NCBI RefSeq assembly: GCF_964204645.1
Contig: NC_134030.1
Span: 1,157,855-1,221,854, forward strand
Source of the DNA: Tubulanus polymorphus
Lineage: Eukaryota; Nemertea; Palaeonemertea; Tubulaniformes; Tubulanidae
Length of the DNA stretch: 64,000 nucleotides
Direction of reading: 5' to 3'
Program-made: the position numbers and the translations under genes
Part shown: positions 31,480 to 45,400 of the stretch, in pieces
Position numbering within the stretch: position 1 is the first letter of the stretch
Layout: the number at the start of each line of letters is the position of its first letter
The notes under the pieces: generated by a model
What the model was told of the DNA's origin: nothing
What the model saw: only the letters and a program-made list of their open reading frames with translations
Databases searched by the model: none

Positions 31480-33224
31480 GTATGACTTATTTTTTGGGAA
31501 TTTTCGAATTTGTCATCAATAACTAGTATATATTTCTTTTCAAGTTGTGAGCGATCTAGTTCTCTGTCGACCCATTGAAAATGAATCGACTCTGAACTGT
31601 AGAACTGGACCCAGGGAGCTGAATCTCGCGTGCCACAGCAAGATACAGAGCTCTTCAATGTCTTAACCGTCAGGTGCTGCCCCTAAACAAATCAATAGCG
31701 GTAAATCTGTGAACTAACTTATAGCTCGCTTGCCAGAGTAGAATCATAGCGAGCTGTCTAAAATCTTGAACCGTCTAGTGCTGCCCCTTAATCGATATGT
31801 ATCGGAAAAGTGAATTTATTACTCGCATGCCACAGTAGTTGAGTAGTTGGAACATCACGATAGACTCGTTTTTCTGTGCAGCTATAACGGGAACTATTTC
31901 AGATCTGATAATGAATATAAACTCAGTCACAGTTCGATAACAAACGCCGCTGGGTGAAATTGATGTAAACAAATAATCGTGTTGAAATTGAATTTAGTTT
32001 AAGATATATTTTCGTGGTAGTTTTTATTTTCAAGCTGTTTACGTTCACTTCAAATGATGAAACGATGAAACCATATTAAATACATCCCTGTTTTAGTGGG
32101 GATTTTGAGTTTTGGTCCTTTCCGTATCTTCTAGAAACATCAAGTAGAAAGGCATTAACTGAACCCTATGTCTTTAACTTCAGGAGTCTATATGGAGTTT
32201 TCGGATGCCTCTTTTCCTCACTTCTTGCATTCGTCACTATTAGAAATCCGGACAAACTGAATTCAGTTCGACGAGGCCGAAGAACAGAAGACCAAAGAGT
32301 GATCTGCACTAGCCGCAGGGTTCGTGTTGGCTTGGATCGGTGGGAGGCAATCAAACCCCGACACGTGAAGATGTATCCTCAAAAATGGATACCGGAACGC
32401 TTCTCTGGTTTACGATGATTAGTCTGCAGGGATAACTCTTTGGCGGGGCGTGATCGCGTGAATAGCCCAAACTAAACCTTCAGAGTTCACTGTACTACAG
32501 CATACAACATCTGATAACTTGCATAATAAAGCGCGGCGTGCATGAAAAGAATTGTATAAATGCGGGCAAGATTCCGTGCCCTGGCAATCGAACGCCGGAG
32601 TGGAGGTATTCCATACACTGGTAGGTGAGTCGGAGTAGACTGGTTGCTTGTCCCATAGAGACCGGTAACCAGTCTAGCCACCTCACGATCAGTCTACATT
32701 GAAAAACCATTACTGAAATATGGTTGACGGAAATATTCATTTTATATCAGATTCTAAAATATTTTCTCGTATTGAATACAAAATTTTTATTATCTTAATA
32801 AGATAAATCTGCCAAAGCTCAACAATTTAAATTAGTGAAAACCGATGTGCGAAGTCGTCAATTCAGTAGCCCGATAGAGCCCGGTAACCAGTCTAACTGA
32901 CAATGTTCATTGCGCGGGAATGAACGGGCAACTAGTCTACGATGAAAAATCATTTCTGAAAAATTATGAACGGAGATATTCAGTTTACTTTGAATTTTGA
33001 ATTATCTTATAAAACTGACAGCCATATTAACCAAAGTATTAATAGTAAATCTGATAAAATCTAATACCGGTTTTAGAATAGGTGAAAACTGATTTATGTG
33101 ATGCCGTCGGTTCAGAAGACTGATCCGTAGAATCGTTCGCCACTTTCTTCCGGTCCACTTACTTCCGCGTTTGTGATTTGCATACAAGTAGTTTGAATGT
33201 TAAATGTATTAAGCCGCGTGTTGA

Positions 33225-33303
33225 TTGGTTGAGGTCAGTGCGGTTTACTGAACGATGACCAGCTGTCAGCTGATCGAATCATTCGTTTCACAGACATTAC
33301 GAC
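33225..33303 (+). promoter_or_regulatory. Candidate promoter and 5'UTR exon end (copy B)
   Basis: Same GATTGG, CAGCTG pair and GTAAGTATATT donor (at 33304) as copy A. Confidence 0.35.
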
Positions 33304-33924
33304 GTAAGTATATTTTACATCTTTGATCAAAAATTGTAGTGTAAAAAAACTCAAAACTAAGGCCTCTATAAATGATCGATTGACTTTAAATTATTACTTT
33401 AGCACAGCTCTTGTAGACAATGATTAGGTGTCATAGTAGTTTAGCTCGAAAGTGCACATATAAGGTTAATTTTCATCCCTTATTTAGAGACCGAGGTATT
33501 GAGCGTCCATTTCAGCCCTTAAAACATCATCAACCTACCTCAAACTGACTGTTTTTAAATCCAACAATAGCTACCTAACTATTGACTCATCATGGATTCG
33601 ATTCAAAAACAATTTTTGATGATCATAGTGATTCGAAACGTTTGAATTTTTGAAAAACACGAATGCTAAACGACGGATCCGGACTTCGATTGCGGCCCAA
33701 TGGCAGAGTTGATTTTCTTATTTGGAATTTGAAGATATAAATCACTGAAATCAATTGGTTTTCTCAACCAAAATTAAAATTAAGAAGAATTTAGGATGGA
33801 GATGTTTGATTTTCATTTTGTCTAAAATGCCGACTTAAAAATTAATTCAATTGAATCAAATTAATGAATTCATCATTTCACGATATTATAGATAATCAAA
33901 ATGTGAATATGAAATCACCTTTTC

Positions 33925-35027
33925 AATCGCTGTTTTTGGGTAAGATCGCAGTTTTTAGGTAAGATCGCAGTTTTTAGGTTAGATCGCTGTTTTGAGGTTA
34001 GATCACCGTTTTGTGTTAGATTGCGGTTTTGTGTTAGATCACTTTTTTGTGTTAGATCGCTGTTTTGTTTTAGATCGCTGTTTTAGGTTAGATCGCAGTT
34101 TTTAGGTTACATTGCAGTATTTGGGTTAGACCGCAGTTTTTTGTTAGATCGCAGTTTTTAAGTTAGATCGCTGTTTTGGGTTAGATCACAGTTTTTGTGT
34201 TAGATCGCTGTTTTAGGTTAGATCGCAGTTTTTGTGTTAGATTGCATTTTTGTGTTAGATCACTGGCTTTTTGTTAGATCGCAGTTTTTAGGTTAGATGG
34301 CAGTTTTTAAGTTAGATGGCTGTTTTGTATTAGATCGCTGTTTTTAGGTTAGATTGCTGTTTTTAGGTTAGATTGCTGTTTTGTGTTAGATCGCTGTTTT
34401 TAGGTTAGATCACAGTTTTTGTGTTAGATCACAGCTTTTAGGTTAGATTGCTGTTTTTAGGTTAGATGGCTGTTTTTAGGTTAGATCCCTTTTTTTCTTA
34501 GATCGCAGTATTTAGGTTAGATCGCTTTTTTTGGATTAGATCGCAGTTTTTGGGTTAGATCGCAGTTATTGGGTTAGATCGCAGTTATTGTGTTAGATCG
34601 CTGTTTTTGGGTTAGATCGCTGTTTTTGGGTTAGACGGCAGTGTTTAGGTTAGATTGCAGTTTTTAGGTTAGAACAATGTTTTTCTGTTAGATCGCAGTT
34701 TTTTTGTTAGATCGCAGTTTTTAGGTTAGATCGCAATTTTTTGTGTAAGATCGCAGTTTTTTGTTAGGTCGCTGTTTTTGGGTTAGAAAGCTGTTTTTGT
34801 GTTAGATTGGTGTTTTTAGGTTAGATCGCTATTTTTGTGTTAGATCGCTGTTTTTGGGTTAGATGGCTGTTTTTGGGTTAGATGGCTGTTTTTGGGTTTG
34901 ATCGCTGTTTTTGGGTTAGATCGCTGTTTTTGGGTTAGATCGCTGTTTTTAGGTTAGATCGCTGTTTTTGGGTTAGATCGCTCTTTTTGGGTTAGATCGC
35001 TCTTTTTGGGTTAGATCACTGTTTTTG
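33925..35027 (+). repeat. Minisatellite, 18-20 bp unit (copy B)
   Basis: Same array as 2395-3432 with rearranged unit order. Flanks align but internal units do not. Confidence 0.9.
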
Positions 35028-35080
35028 TGTTTTTGTCAATCATCATATCAAGATTTGCAATCCCAGTTGCCTTCAAGTTT

Positions 35081-36363
35081 CATATAGAGAATTAGTGGAT
35101 GTGGTGTCCCTGGACCCCTACATGCACCATATAGAGAATTAGTGGATGTGGTGTCCCTGGACCCCTACATGCACCATATAGAGAATTAGTGGATGTGGTG
35201 TCCCTGGACCCCTACATGCACCATATAGAGAATTAGTGGATGTGGTGTCCCTGGACCCCTACATGCACCATATAGAGAATTAGTGGATGTGGTGTCCCTG
35301 GACCCCTACATGCACCATATAGAGAATTAGTGGATGTGGTGTCCCTGGACCCCTACATGCACCATATAGAGAATTAGTGGATGTGGTGTCCCTGGACCCC
35401 TACATGTACCATATAGAGAATTAGTGGATGTGGTGTCCCTGGACCCCTACATGCACCATATAGAGAATTAGTGGATGTGGTGTCCCTGGACCCCTACATG
35501 CACCATATAGAGAATTAGTGGATGTGGTGTCCCTGGACCCCTACATGCATCATATAGAGAATTAGTGGATGTGGTGTCCCTGGACCCCTACATGCATCAT
35601 ATAGAGAATTAGTGGATGTGGTGTCCCTGGACCCCTACATGCATCATATAGAGAATTAGTGGATGTGGTGTCCCTGGACCCCTACATGCATCATATAGAG
35701 AATTAGTGGATGTGGTGTCCCTGGACCCCTACATGCACCATATAGAGAATTAGTGGATGTGGTGTCCCTGGACCCCTACATGCATCATATAGAGAATTAG
35801 TGGATGTGGTGTCCCTGGACCCCTACATGCACCATATAGAGAATTAGTGGATGTGGTGTCCCTGGACCCCTACATGCACCATATAGAGAATTAGTGGATG
35901 TGGTGTCCCTGGACCCCTACATGCACCATATAGAGAATTAGTGGATGTGGTGTCCCTGGACCCCTACATGCACCATATAGAGAATTAGTGGATGTGGTGT
36001 CCCTGGACCCCTACATGCACCATATAGAGAATTAGTGGATGTGGTGTCCCTGGACCCCTACATGTACCATATAGAGAATTAGTGGATGTGGTGTCCCTGG
36101 ACCCCTACATGCACCATATAGAGAATTAGTGGATGTGGTGTCCCTGGACCCCTACATGCACCATATAGAGAATAAGTGGATGTGGTGTCCCTGGACCCCT
36201 ACATGCACCATATAGAGAATTAGTGGATGTGGTGTCCCTGGACCCTTACATGCACCATATAAAGAATTAGTGGATGTGGTGTCCCTGGACCCCTACATGC
36301 ACCATATAGAGAATTAGTGGATGTGGTGTCCCTGGACCCCTACATGCACCATATAAAGAATTA
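35081..36363 (+). repeat. 47-bp satellite array (copy B)
   Basis: About 27 units of the same 47-bp sequence, again ending about 70 bp before exon 1. Confidence 0.95.
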
Positions 36364-36436
36364 GTTCACTGAACCAGAATAAGACTGACTGATATATTTT
36401 CAAATGATTTAATATTTTTACTTGTTTTTCTAGAAG

Positions 36437-36499
36437 ATGCCAAAAGCAACAAAAAAAACACGGGGCGTGGGCCCCTCACATTCAAGCCCGTATAATAAA
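36437..36499 (+). CDS. Exon 1 (copy B)
   Basis: 21 codons, MPKATKK... to SPYNK. Six of eight changed codons relative to A are synonymous; N/T and T/H are the replacements. Confidence 0.65.
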
Positions 36500-39400
36500 G
36501 TAAGTACAAATTTACTGCTTCCATGCTTATTTATTCATCCCATACTTAGTATTTTGTACCCCTGGGTCCAGTTTCACAAAAAGGATTAACGCCTAAATCG
36601 ATTTAAGATAAACTGAATTAATGAAGAAATTAAATCGATTTAAGAGTTAAACCTGTTTGTGAAACTAGGCCCTGAATTGCATCTAGAATGAAAAAAAAGA
36701 AAAAAAAATATTGAAAATAACGTTGGTGAAATATTTCTGGATCTTTCTGGATTTCTGCTCAATGCATCGTTTAGTAAAATATCGATATTCTCTAAAAGTA
36801 AAGATATAAGAATAAAAATATTGTATTGAATCGTGATTAGTTACTGTATGCGCTGCTAGTTGTTGCCCAACCCATAGCCTCATTTCTCTCCATTCTAAAT
36901 TTGCATTGTTTAACATTGTCTGGTCGCTATGGAAACTATTTATTTAAGTTTCTTTGTGGTATCCATGGCAACAGTAACGTTTAGGTAGTGGCACCAATTA
37001 TGGGTCCCAACGTTCCCATGGCGATACATGAGAACATTTATCCTATTTTTGACCTTCATGACGTAAGATGGTAGTGAGTCGATGACGTCATTTTCGTCTC
37101 ACCACTAATGAAAAAAAAAATGAAATGAAAAAAAAGGAAAAAATCGTTAGAATTACGTTTATGAAATTTTTCTGGATCGGCTAAATGTATTGTTCCATTA
37201 AATATCGACATTCTCTAAAATTATAGGCATCAATATCAAAATGATGATACAGCAGACTCCGCTTAACTCTGTTCTATTTGGACCATTAATTAACCGAATA
37301 CCAACTTTTTAAAATTTTAGGATTTTAACTTCAAGGATCAGAAAATGTGTATGCAATATCAACCGGGTACCGAGTAGGGTGGCCGAGTCTACTGTAGTCT
37401 GCTGCCCCCTCGAATCCATTACCTTATTATCTCTCAATTTGCATTGTTTGACCTCATCTGGTTGCTATGGAAACTATTTAGTTATATCAGGAACGGTTTT
37501 TTCGAGGTAACCAGTGGCAACAGTTAACAGACGTGTCCATCCTAGAGATAAACTGTCTGATTTCACAGCCACATCCGTCCTGGAGATAAACTGTTAGATA
37601 AACTCTGATTTCGCGTCTGTCCTATTTCTTGTCATTGTATGAATATGTTTTCTCTTTTATAGGGTACAGCGCAGCAACAACAACAACAACAACAACAACA
37701 ACAGCAACAGCAACAACAACAACAAAGATTTAATATTTCTATGTCAGGAATAGACGTAAGTTATCGTAAACGCCTGTTTGAAGTCATCATTCTTGAGCTT
37801 GAAACCGAAATTTATATTATAGAATATTAAACCCTGCTTCTGCTACTGACAGGTAATGTCCGTCATACATTACTGCATCGTCAAATCTATACCAGGGTGC
37901 ACCCAGGCAGATCGTTCGCATCATCACATGCAAAGGGCTGATTATTTTGGAACCCAGTTTTTATCAGCTGGAACATTCTGCACATTCGACCATATTGATT
38001 GATAGCCCGTTATAGACGAGTGGAGAAAAACTGAAAAACCAGTTCGGAAAAACTTCGATTGATTTCACTCACATTTACAGAAATTTGGTCCGACCCCAAA
38101 ACCATTCACTTACACTATACAAATCAGATCAGGTTTTTAACATTGTCTTTGATTGTATTTTCAGTTTTTACCCACAACGCCGCCCAGTGGTGTTTCGACG
38201 CCGGTAAGTGATAACTATTTTCTAATAAATCACGCTTATTTCAATTTGTAATTTGAAAATAGAGGGTAGTAGCTGTTATGTATAAATTATGCTAATTAGG
38301 AATAAATTCAAATTCGATTAAGTCTCATCATCGTAGAAGTCATATATTAATGATGCTATCTCTAAAGTTGTCATTTAAATTAAGTGTTATATTTACTACT
38401 TCATTTGCTTCATGACCCAAAAACCTCTACTATATAACTACTGGTTTTGTTCTAATCTTGGAGAATTTGCTGCAAAATTTACTTATCATTTGTTAAACAG
38501 TTTTTATTGAAAACCTGAATCAGTGATACATGCATTCATGAATATCCATCTAATATTTTGTTTTATTTTATCTTTACAGGATTTATCACCGATACAGCAC
38601 GTGGACGTAAGAGATTAAACATTGATCTTGAATTTTAAGTTCAAACTAATTTATTTTTTATCTCACTCGGGACTATAGTTATTGCGTTCACTTTGCGTCC
38701 AGTTGTCTCGGGTAGTTTTTGATTTATCGTGTTGATAATTGGTTTATATACTCAAACTCAAAATATCGGCGCAATTGGAATTAAGATGGCGCACTTGTAT
38801 GTCCATTTTTTTCCCTGGCAAAATTAGCACTTTAGCAGATTTTAAGGATCAATTCTGTTGTTATATTACATTGAAATCAGAGTTTAATATATATCGGTAT
38901 AGAGCAGATTTTTGCTCTAGTTATAAATAAAGTTATAAATAATCTCATGACATGTTCTGTATATGTGTAGTGAGTTTCAATGTCTTTGGTTCCTTTTAAA
39001 CCAGGGGGGAGTTAAATTTGAAAATGTCAGATCGTCGAGCATTTCAGACCGCATCCAAAGTGGGTCCCTGCACCCCTAGTTATACCGTTAATATTTTAAT
39101 AATACATTAATATTTTTATTTGATAGAATATATTGATATACCATACATTGATATCGGTCTTGTAATTGGATCAACAACCATGAGATCAAAACACAGCAAA
39201 TATGAACCTGCTGTGAATCAATAGATTTGTGATAAATGTAATGAAATTGTTATTTTTCATATTGACTTTTTGAGTTAAGGGTCTGTTGTATAAGAGTCTT
39301 TGGTCTCGCGTGTCAATGTATGATATCAATCTGTTGTATTTCCTCGTTCCAATGTTTAAAAGGTGTTCGTCACCTTATATTAATAAACTACTTTAACCGT

Positions 39401-42400
39401 TAGATGGCGCCATAAGTGTGATATTTGATTTATGGGATACCCGCAAAACCAGCTATTCCACCAGATGGCGCAACGAGTAGTAGGTCGTTCGTTGTCAAAA
39501 TTAGTTCATTTTCGATGAACTTTGAACTGGTTTGAAAAAGAAATACTTTCATTCTTCTACTCTGACATCGGTTTAGTTTTCATTAATAATTGATTCATTT
39601 AAGAGAACAATTCATTCAGATTTAATTGAAATGTACAAGAAAATCGAACGCAGACGACCAACTATTTACTAGCGACACCTGGTGGATCCTCGCCTGCCAT
39701 AAGTGGAATCCTCGATTGCCACAGTAAGACTGCGGGTATCCCATTGTTTGGCGTGTGAAGTAAAGTAAAGTTAGAAAACGGATGTTTAACTTTGTTGTGA
39801 AACGAAAGCGTTTTGGAGATTTTTAAACCAATCAAATCAATATTTTGATATTACGCTTGAAACCCTTCCCACTCATATTCTACTTACTAAGTATATATTC
39901 TTGTTTCCGTGGAAATCATGGTGAGTGGCGCCATCTATACAGTGGAGTTAGCTTTATAAATCGAGCTTGCTTCGACAAGTGGCTCCATCTATTCCCTAAT
40001 ACTGAAGCGAGGTAACCAGCAGCGCCCTCATATACAGGAAATGAACGCCTATCAAGTTTAACAATGCACGGTGTATTGACCACAGCGACCGGTGATAATT
40101 ATATCAATGTTGATTAGCTATTGCCATAGACAGGTCCGTAGCGTTTGACTGGACCAGAACGGGGCCCCCTAACCAAAACAAATTTTGAAAACGTGCCCAG
40201 ATAAATTGCCTCTGGGAGATTGATTTAACGAGGTTTTGATTAAATGAACAAATTTTAATATTTGTAAGTTTAACATTTCTGTTTTTAATTTTTCTTTGCG
40301 AGGAACTGAATTTTCGAACCCCCCCGAACCGCCTCAAGCTACGTTCCTGATATAGTGCTAGCTATACCTGAATACTTTTCTCTTATTGAAATTGTCTAAA
40401 AAACCAGCACCTTGAACTAATGAACGTCATAATGAAAATGTTTAAAAATTCAACCGTTAATGAATTTGACTAATGTATTTTTTTTATTTTCATTTCTAGC
40501 ATCAGTTTGCCTCAGAGGCAAGGTCGCCGTCGCTTAATGTAAGTATCAGTGACGCCCTCAATCTCACATGCCTCACTTCCCTCCTAATGTAACCATTTTT
40601 ATGAAATTCCTCAAGAAAATATATACTAGTAATCTTAGAATACACGTTTTTGTACCCAGACCCCTTCATTCTACTGAACTACCGTGTAATAAGTGCCTGT
40701 TGTGTTCATTTTCTGTTGCATTGATTTATATATTATTTCTATTTACAGTTGTCAAACAACAGCAGCAGCAGCAACAGCAGCAGCAGCGCACCCCTCCCGC
40801 CGGAGACGCCTCCCGACTTGCAAGCAAGAAGTAAGTTCAGTCTTCAAATACAATTTCAACGCATTCAATTTTTTGTATGGCGTTAAAACGGTTAAAGTTG
40901 TGACTAGTTTGCATAACTCCGTGACGTCATATTTCCATCGAGTACCGGACCCTTTCCTATGTTTTTTGCCAATTTGGATTGAATGATCGCCAGCGGTTTT
41001 TCTATACGACCCGGCTCTGCTGTATTGCATTTAGCCATCCTTTTTCTTGGCGTTTTTTATAAGGTGTTTGATTTTGTCTCTAAGGGATTTAGGAATTTAA
41101 GAGACACTTGTACTTTCTATACAGTGAGTTTGTTCTGTTTTTGTTCCCTCGTGAATTTTATTTTTGTTTGGTATAATTTGATTTATCATAATCAAATCAA
41201 ATCAGTGCATATTTCTTGAATTGCGTGTAAGTTATAATGTTATCAAATATCTGTTGTATTTAAACCGAATATTTAATTGTTGTATTTTTAATGCCGCTCC
41301 CTGCTAAAGTCGAGCGTCGTCATCGTGAGGGATGCGGTCATCTGTTCGGGCCCTGATTACGTTCTGTGTTCATCCTGTTGGGCTACATCGGGCGTTATAT
41401 GAGTTAATCCTTCCTCGACTTGCGGATTGTGGTCGGAAGATCTATGGGTTCGGGCCGATAAGTCCCGGAAACAGAAAGTACAGTTTCTGCCTATGTGCCC
41501 ATTGATGTCTCTATTTCAGAACATCACAGCGGTCGCCGGCTGTACAAGCACGGTCGGCTTCCCAACTCCATTCTCTGAGGAGGATCGCTGGTTCTCTAGT
41601 AACGGTCAGTCACCAGTCAATCAACAGTTCAGCTGGTTCAGTTTCCCAGGTATCGGCGCGCGACAGTCGGGATACCTGCACAGGAACTCAGGTCCGGTCC
41701 GGGCTACTCCGAGCACCAGTCCGGTCCAGGCCTCACTGGGTAATGAACATCTGGTCCGGTCCGGGCGGCTTCGAGCACCGGTCCGGTCCAGGCATCACCA
41801 GATACTGAACATCCTGTCCAGTCAGCTCCGTGCACCGGTCCGGTCCAGGCATCACCGGGTACTGAACATCTGGTCCGGTAGCTTCGAGAACTGGTCCGGT
41901 CCAGGCATCACCGGATACTGAACATCCTGTCCGGTCAGCTCCGTGCACCGGTCCGGTCCAGGCATCACCAGTTACTGGTCCGGTCCGGGCAGCTTTGAGC
42001 ACCAGTCCATTCCAGGCATCACTGAGTACTGAACATCCAGTCTGGTCCGGTCCAGGCAACACCGGGTACTGATCATCCAGTCCGGTCCGGTCCAGGCATC
42101 ACTGGGTACTGAACATCTGGTCCGGTAGCTTCGAGAACTGGTCCGGTCCAGGCATCACCGGGTACTGAACATCTGGTCCGGTAGCTTCGAGAACTGGTCC
42201 GGTCCAGGCATCACCGGGTACTGAACATCTGGTCCGGTAGCTTCGATAACTGGTCCGGTCCAGGCATCACCGGGTACTGAACATCTGGTCCGGTAGCTTC
42301 GAGAACTGGTCCGGTGTAGGCATCACCGGGTACTGAACATCCAGTCTGGTCCGGTCCAGGCATCACCGGGTACTGATCATCCAGTCCGGTCCGGTCCAGG

Positions 42401-45400
42401 CATCACTGGGACTGAACATCCAGTCTGGTCCGGTCCAGGCATCACCGGGTACTGAACATCCAGTCTAATCCGGTCCAGGCATCACCGGTTACTGAACATC
42501 CAGTCCGGTCCGGTCCAGGCATCACTGGGTACTGAACATCCAGTCCGGTCCGGTCCAGGTATCACCGGGTTCTGATCATCCAGTCCGGTTCGGTCCAGGC
42601 ATCACCGTAACTGAACATCCAGTCCAGTCCGGTCCAGGCATCACCGGGTACTGAACATCCAGTCCGGTCCGGTCCAGGCATCACCGGGTTCTGATCATCC
42701 AGTCCGGTCCGGTCCAGGCATCACTGGGTACTGAACATCCAGTCTGGTCCGGTCCAGGCATCACGGGGTACTGAACATCCAGTCTGGTCCGGTCCAGGCA
42801 TCACTGGGTACTGAACATCCAGTCTGGTCCGGTCCAGGCATCACCGGGTACTGAACATCCAGTCTGGTCCGGTCCAGGCATCACCGGGTACTGAACAGGG
42901 TTCGTCGCGGTGCTTGAAAAGCTTGAAATGGCTTGAATTTGAAAAATACTACTCAAGCGCTTGAAAACAGCTTGAAAATAGATCGAAAGCTTGAAATAAT
43001 TATTTTTGACTTGAAATAAAAAGTTATGGCTTGAAATGCTTGATTATCACAAATTTTCTTCTTCACGAATTTTTTTCGATGAAATCGCAGACAGAATATG
43101 TTCTTGAGTTGTTTCTACGCGTGCGTCATGTTTTAGGCATCAATAAAGAAATTAATTGAATTGTATTGAATCGCTATGAGACTCTTGTGGTGAAACTCTA
43201 CGGTGTCTGGAGACATGAACATACGGGGAAATTTCAGTCATGCATGTTATCGAGCATTGATGTAAAATGGCATTGAAATCCCACACCAGGAGTGAGAGCC
43301 ATGTTGAAGGCACCGCGACCTAGTCAAAGTCATTGAACATTACAAATTTCGTATTAGGCCATACAAAAATCAAGGTCTGTTTGCCGTCATCCGACCGACC
43401 CGACTTCAAAGGTACCCAGTGGAAACTTTTTTCTTGGATTCATCGAAATAAATTGTATTTTTGATACAAATGGCCGACCCACTGCCGATGTATGAGCTAT
43501 GTATGTTTGAAGTTAAGTGTGCATCATGTGAAAACATGCCTCGACTATTTACTTGAAGTTTTCCAGGAAACTGGCAGTGTTCCAATAAGCTGCCATTCAT
43601 TCTAAAGCTGGTAATGTTATAGCGTGCATATATTCAATCTACTGTTTCATTTTGAACGCAGATTTCGGATGTTGTTTCCGCTAAAAGTGGTGATGATAAA
43701 TTTGTTGTTTTTTTTGCCCCAAAATTTTGCAAAAAAAAAATGATGCTACCTTCCTACTGACTTATCCCAAAAATAGTAGGTGTAACGGCAAAACAGACAA
43801 TTAATTTGGGATGGCCAAATATCCAAATCTTGATTGATATGAATATTTAAGCTAGGAAATGCTGAAAATCATTGTGATGAACAGGTTTCATCTCTAACAG
43901 AATCGTATCAACTCGGAGGTTCCACTGGAATCAAAATTTTACCTCTTTTTTAACATTTTTATACGAACCTGTTCAAAATAGGCAAATTGGCTGCGACTAA
44001 CGAAAATTGCTTCCAACGTGCCTTAAAAAATAGCTTGCTGAACCCTGCTGAACATCTGGTCCGGTCAGCTTCCAGCACCGGTCCGGTCCAGGCATCACCG
44101 GTTACTGAACATCCGGTCCGGTCAGCTTCCAGCACCGGTCCGGTCCAGGCATCACCGGTTACTGGTCCGGTCCGGGCAGCTTTGAGCACCGGTCCGGTCC
44201 AGGCATCACTGAGTACTGAACATCCAGTCCGGTCCGGTCAGCTCCGAGCACCGGTCCAGGCATCACCAGGTACTGAACATCTGGTCTGGTCCGGGCGGCC
44301 TGGCATCAATGTTTCGAATTTAAAACATAGTTATCATGGGTCTAGGTTTGGTAGAGGGCGCTCTTCTACCAGATGCAGGAGCGAGGTCACCTTCACGGAG
44401 ATCGAGATCGAGGGATTATGATTGATTCTGTAGGAACCATCATCATTCATCAGTTCAGGTCGAGGGACCGTTTAGGAAGTTCACGTCTTTCACGTCGAGG
44501 GACCGTTTAGGAAGTTCACATCTTTCACGTCGAGGGACCGTTTAGGAAGTTCACGTCTTTGACGTCGAGGGACCGTTTAGGAAGTTCACGTCTTTCACGT
44601 CGAGGGACCATTTAGGAAGTTCACGTCTTTCACGTCGAGGGACCGTTAAGGAAGTCGTCACAATAATCAGGATTTCCGCGATTTCGAAAGTCAGATTTTA
44701 AACTTGTTATTGTCATTGTAAGCTACCGCAGTTACAGGTAAGCCTATTCTTGATTGCCCGAGACAGGCGTGCAGATATTGTTCCCGACACAAGTTTTTGG
44801 TTGATTTTCTTGTGACTTGTTTGTTTTAGGGGTAAGATGGATGAGCCTTATTGTTTTTTGACATATATAGGTCATCCAAGATGGCCGCCACAGCCATTAC
44901 AATGTGTAAAATAGCCATTTTGAAGCTTGTGACAACTCTACAATCTACAGTTTCAAACCAATTTGCCAATTACTTAATCTGTGGTTTCATAATGGTAGGA
45001 GAATGAGCCTTATTGTTTTTGACATATATAGGTCATCCAAGATGGCCGCCACAGCCATTTCAATGTGTGAAATAGCGATTTTGAAGCTTGTGACAACTCT
45101 ACAATCTACAGTTTCAGACCAATTTACCAATTACTTATTCTGTGGTTTCATAATGGTAAGAGGATGAGCCTTATTGTTTTTGACATATATAGGTCATCCA
45201 AGATGGCCGCCACAGCCATTTCAATGTGTGAAATAGCCATTTTGAAGCTTGTTACCGCTCTACGGACTTAAGTTTTAAGCTTAAGACTTAAGATGGCCAC
45301 CACAGTTATATCAATGTCTTAAATCTTATCCGATTTGGAGCTTGTTACTGCTCTAAGATGTAGAGGTTTAGAGGTTTATAATTTCATTCATACTTGTACT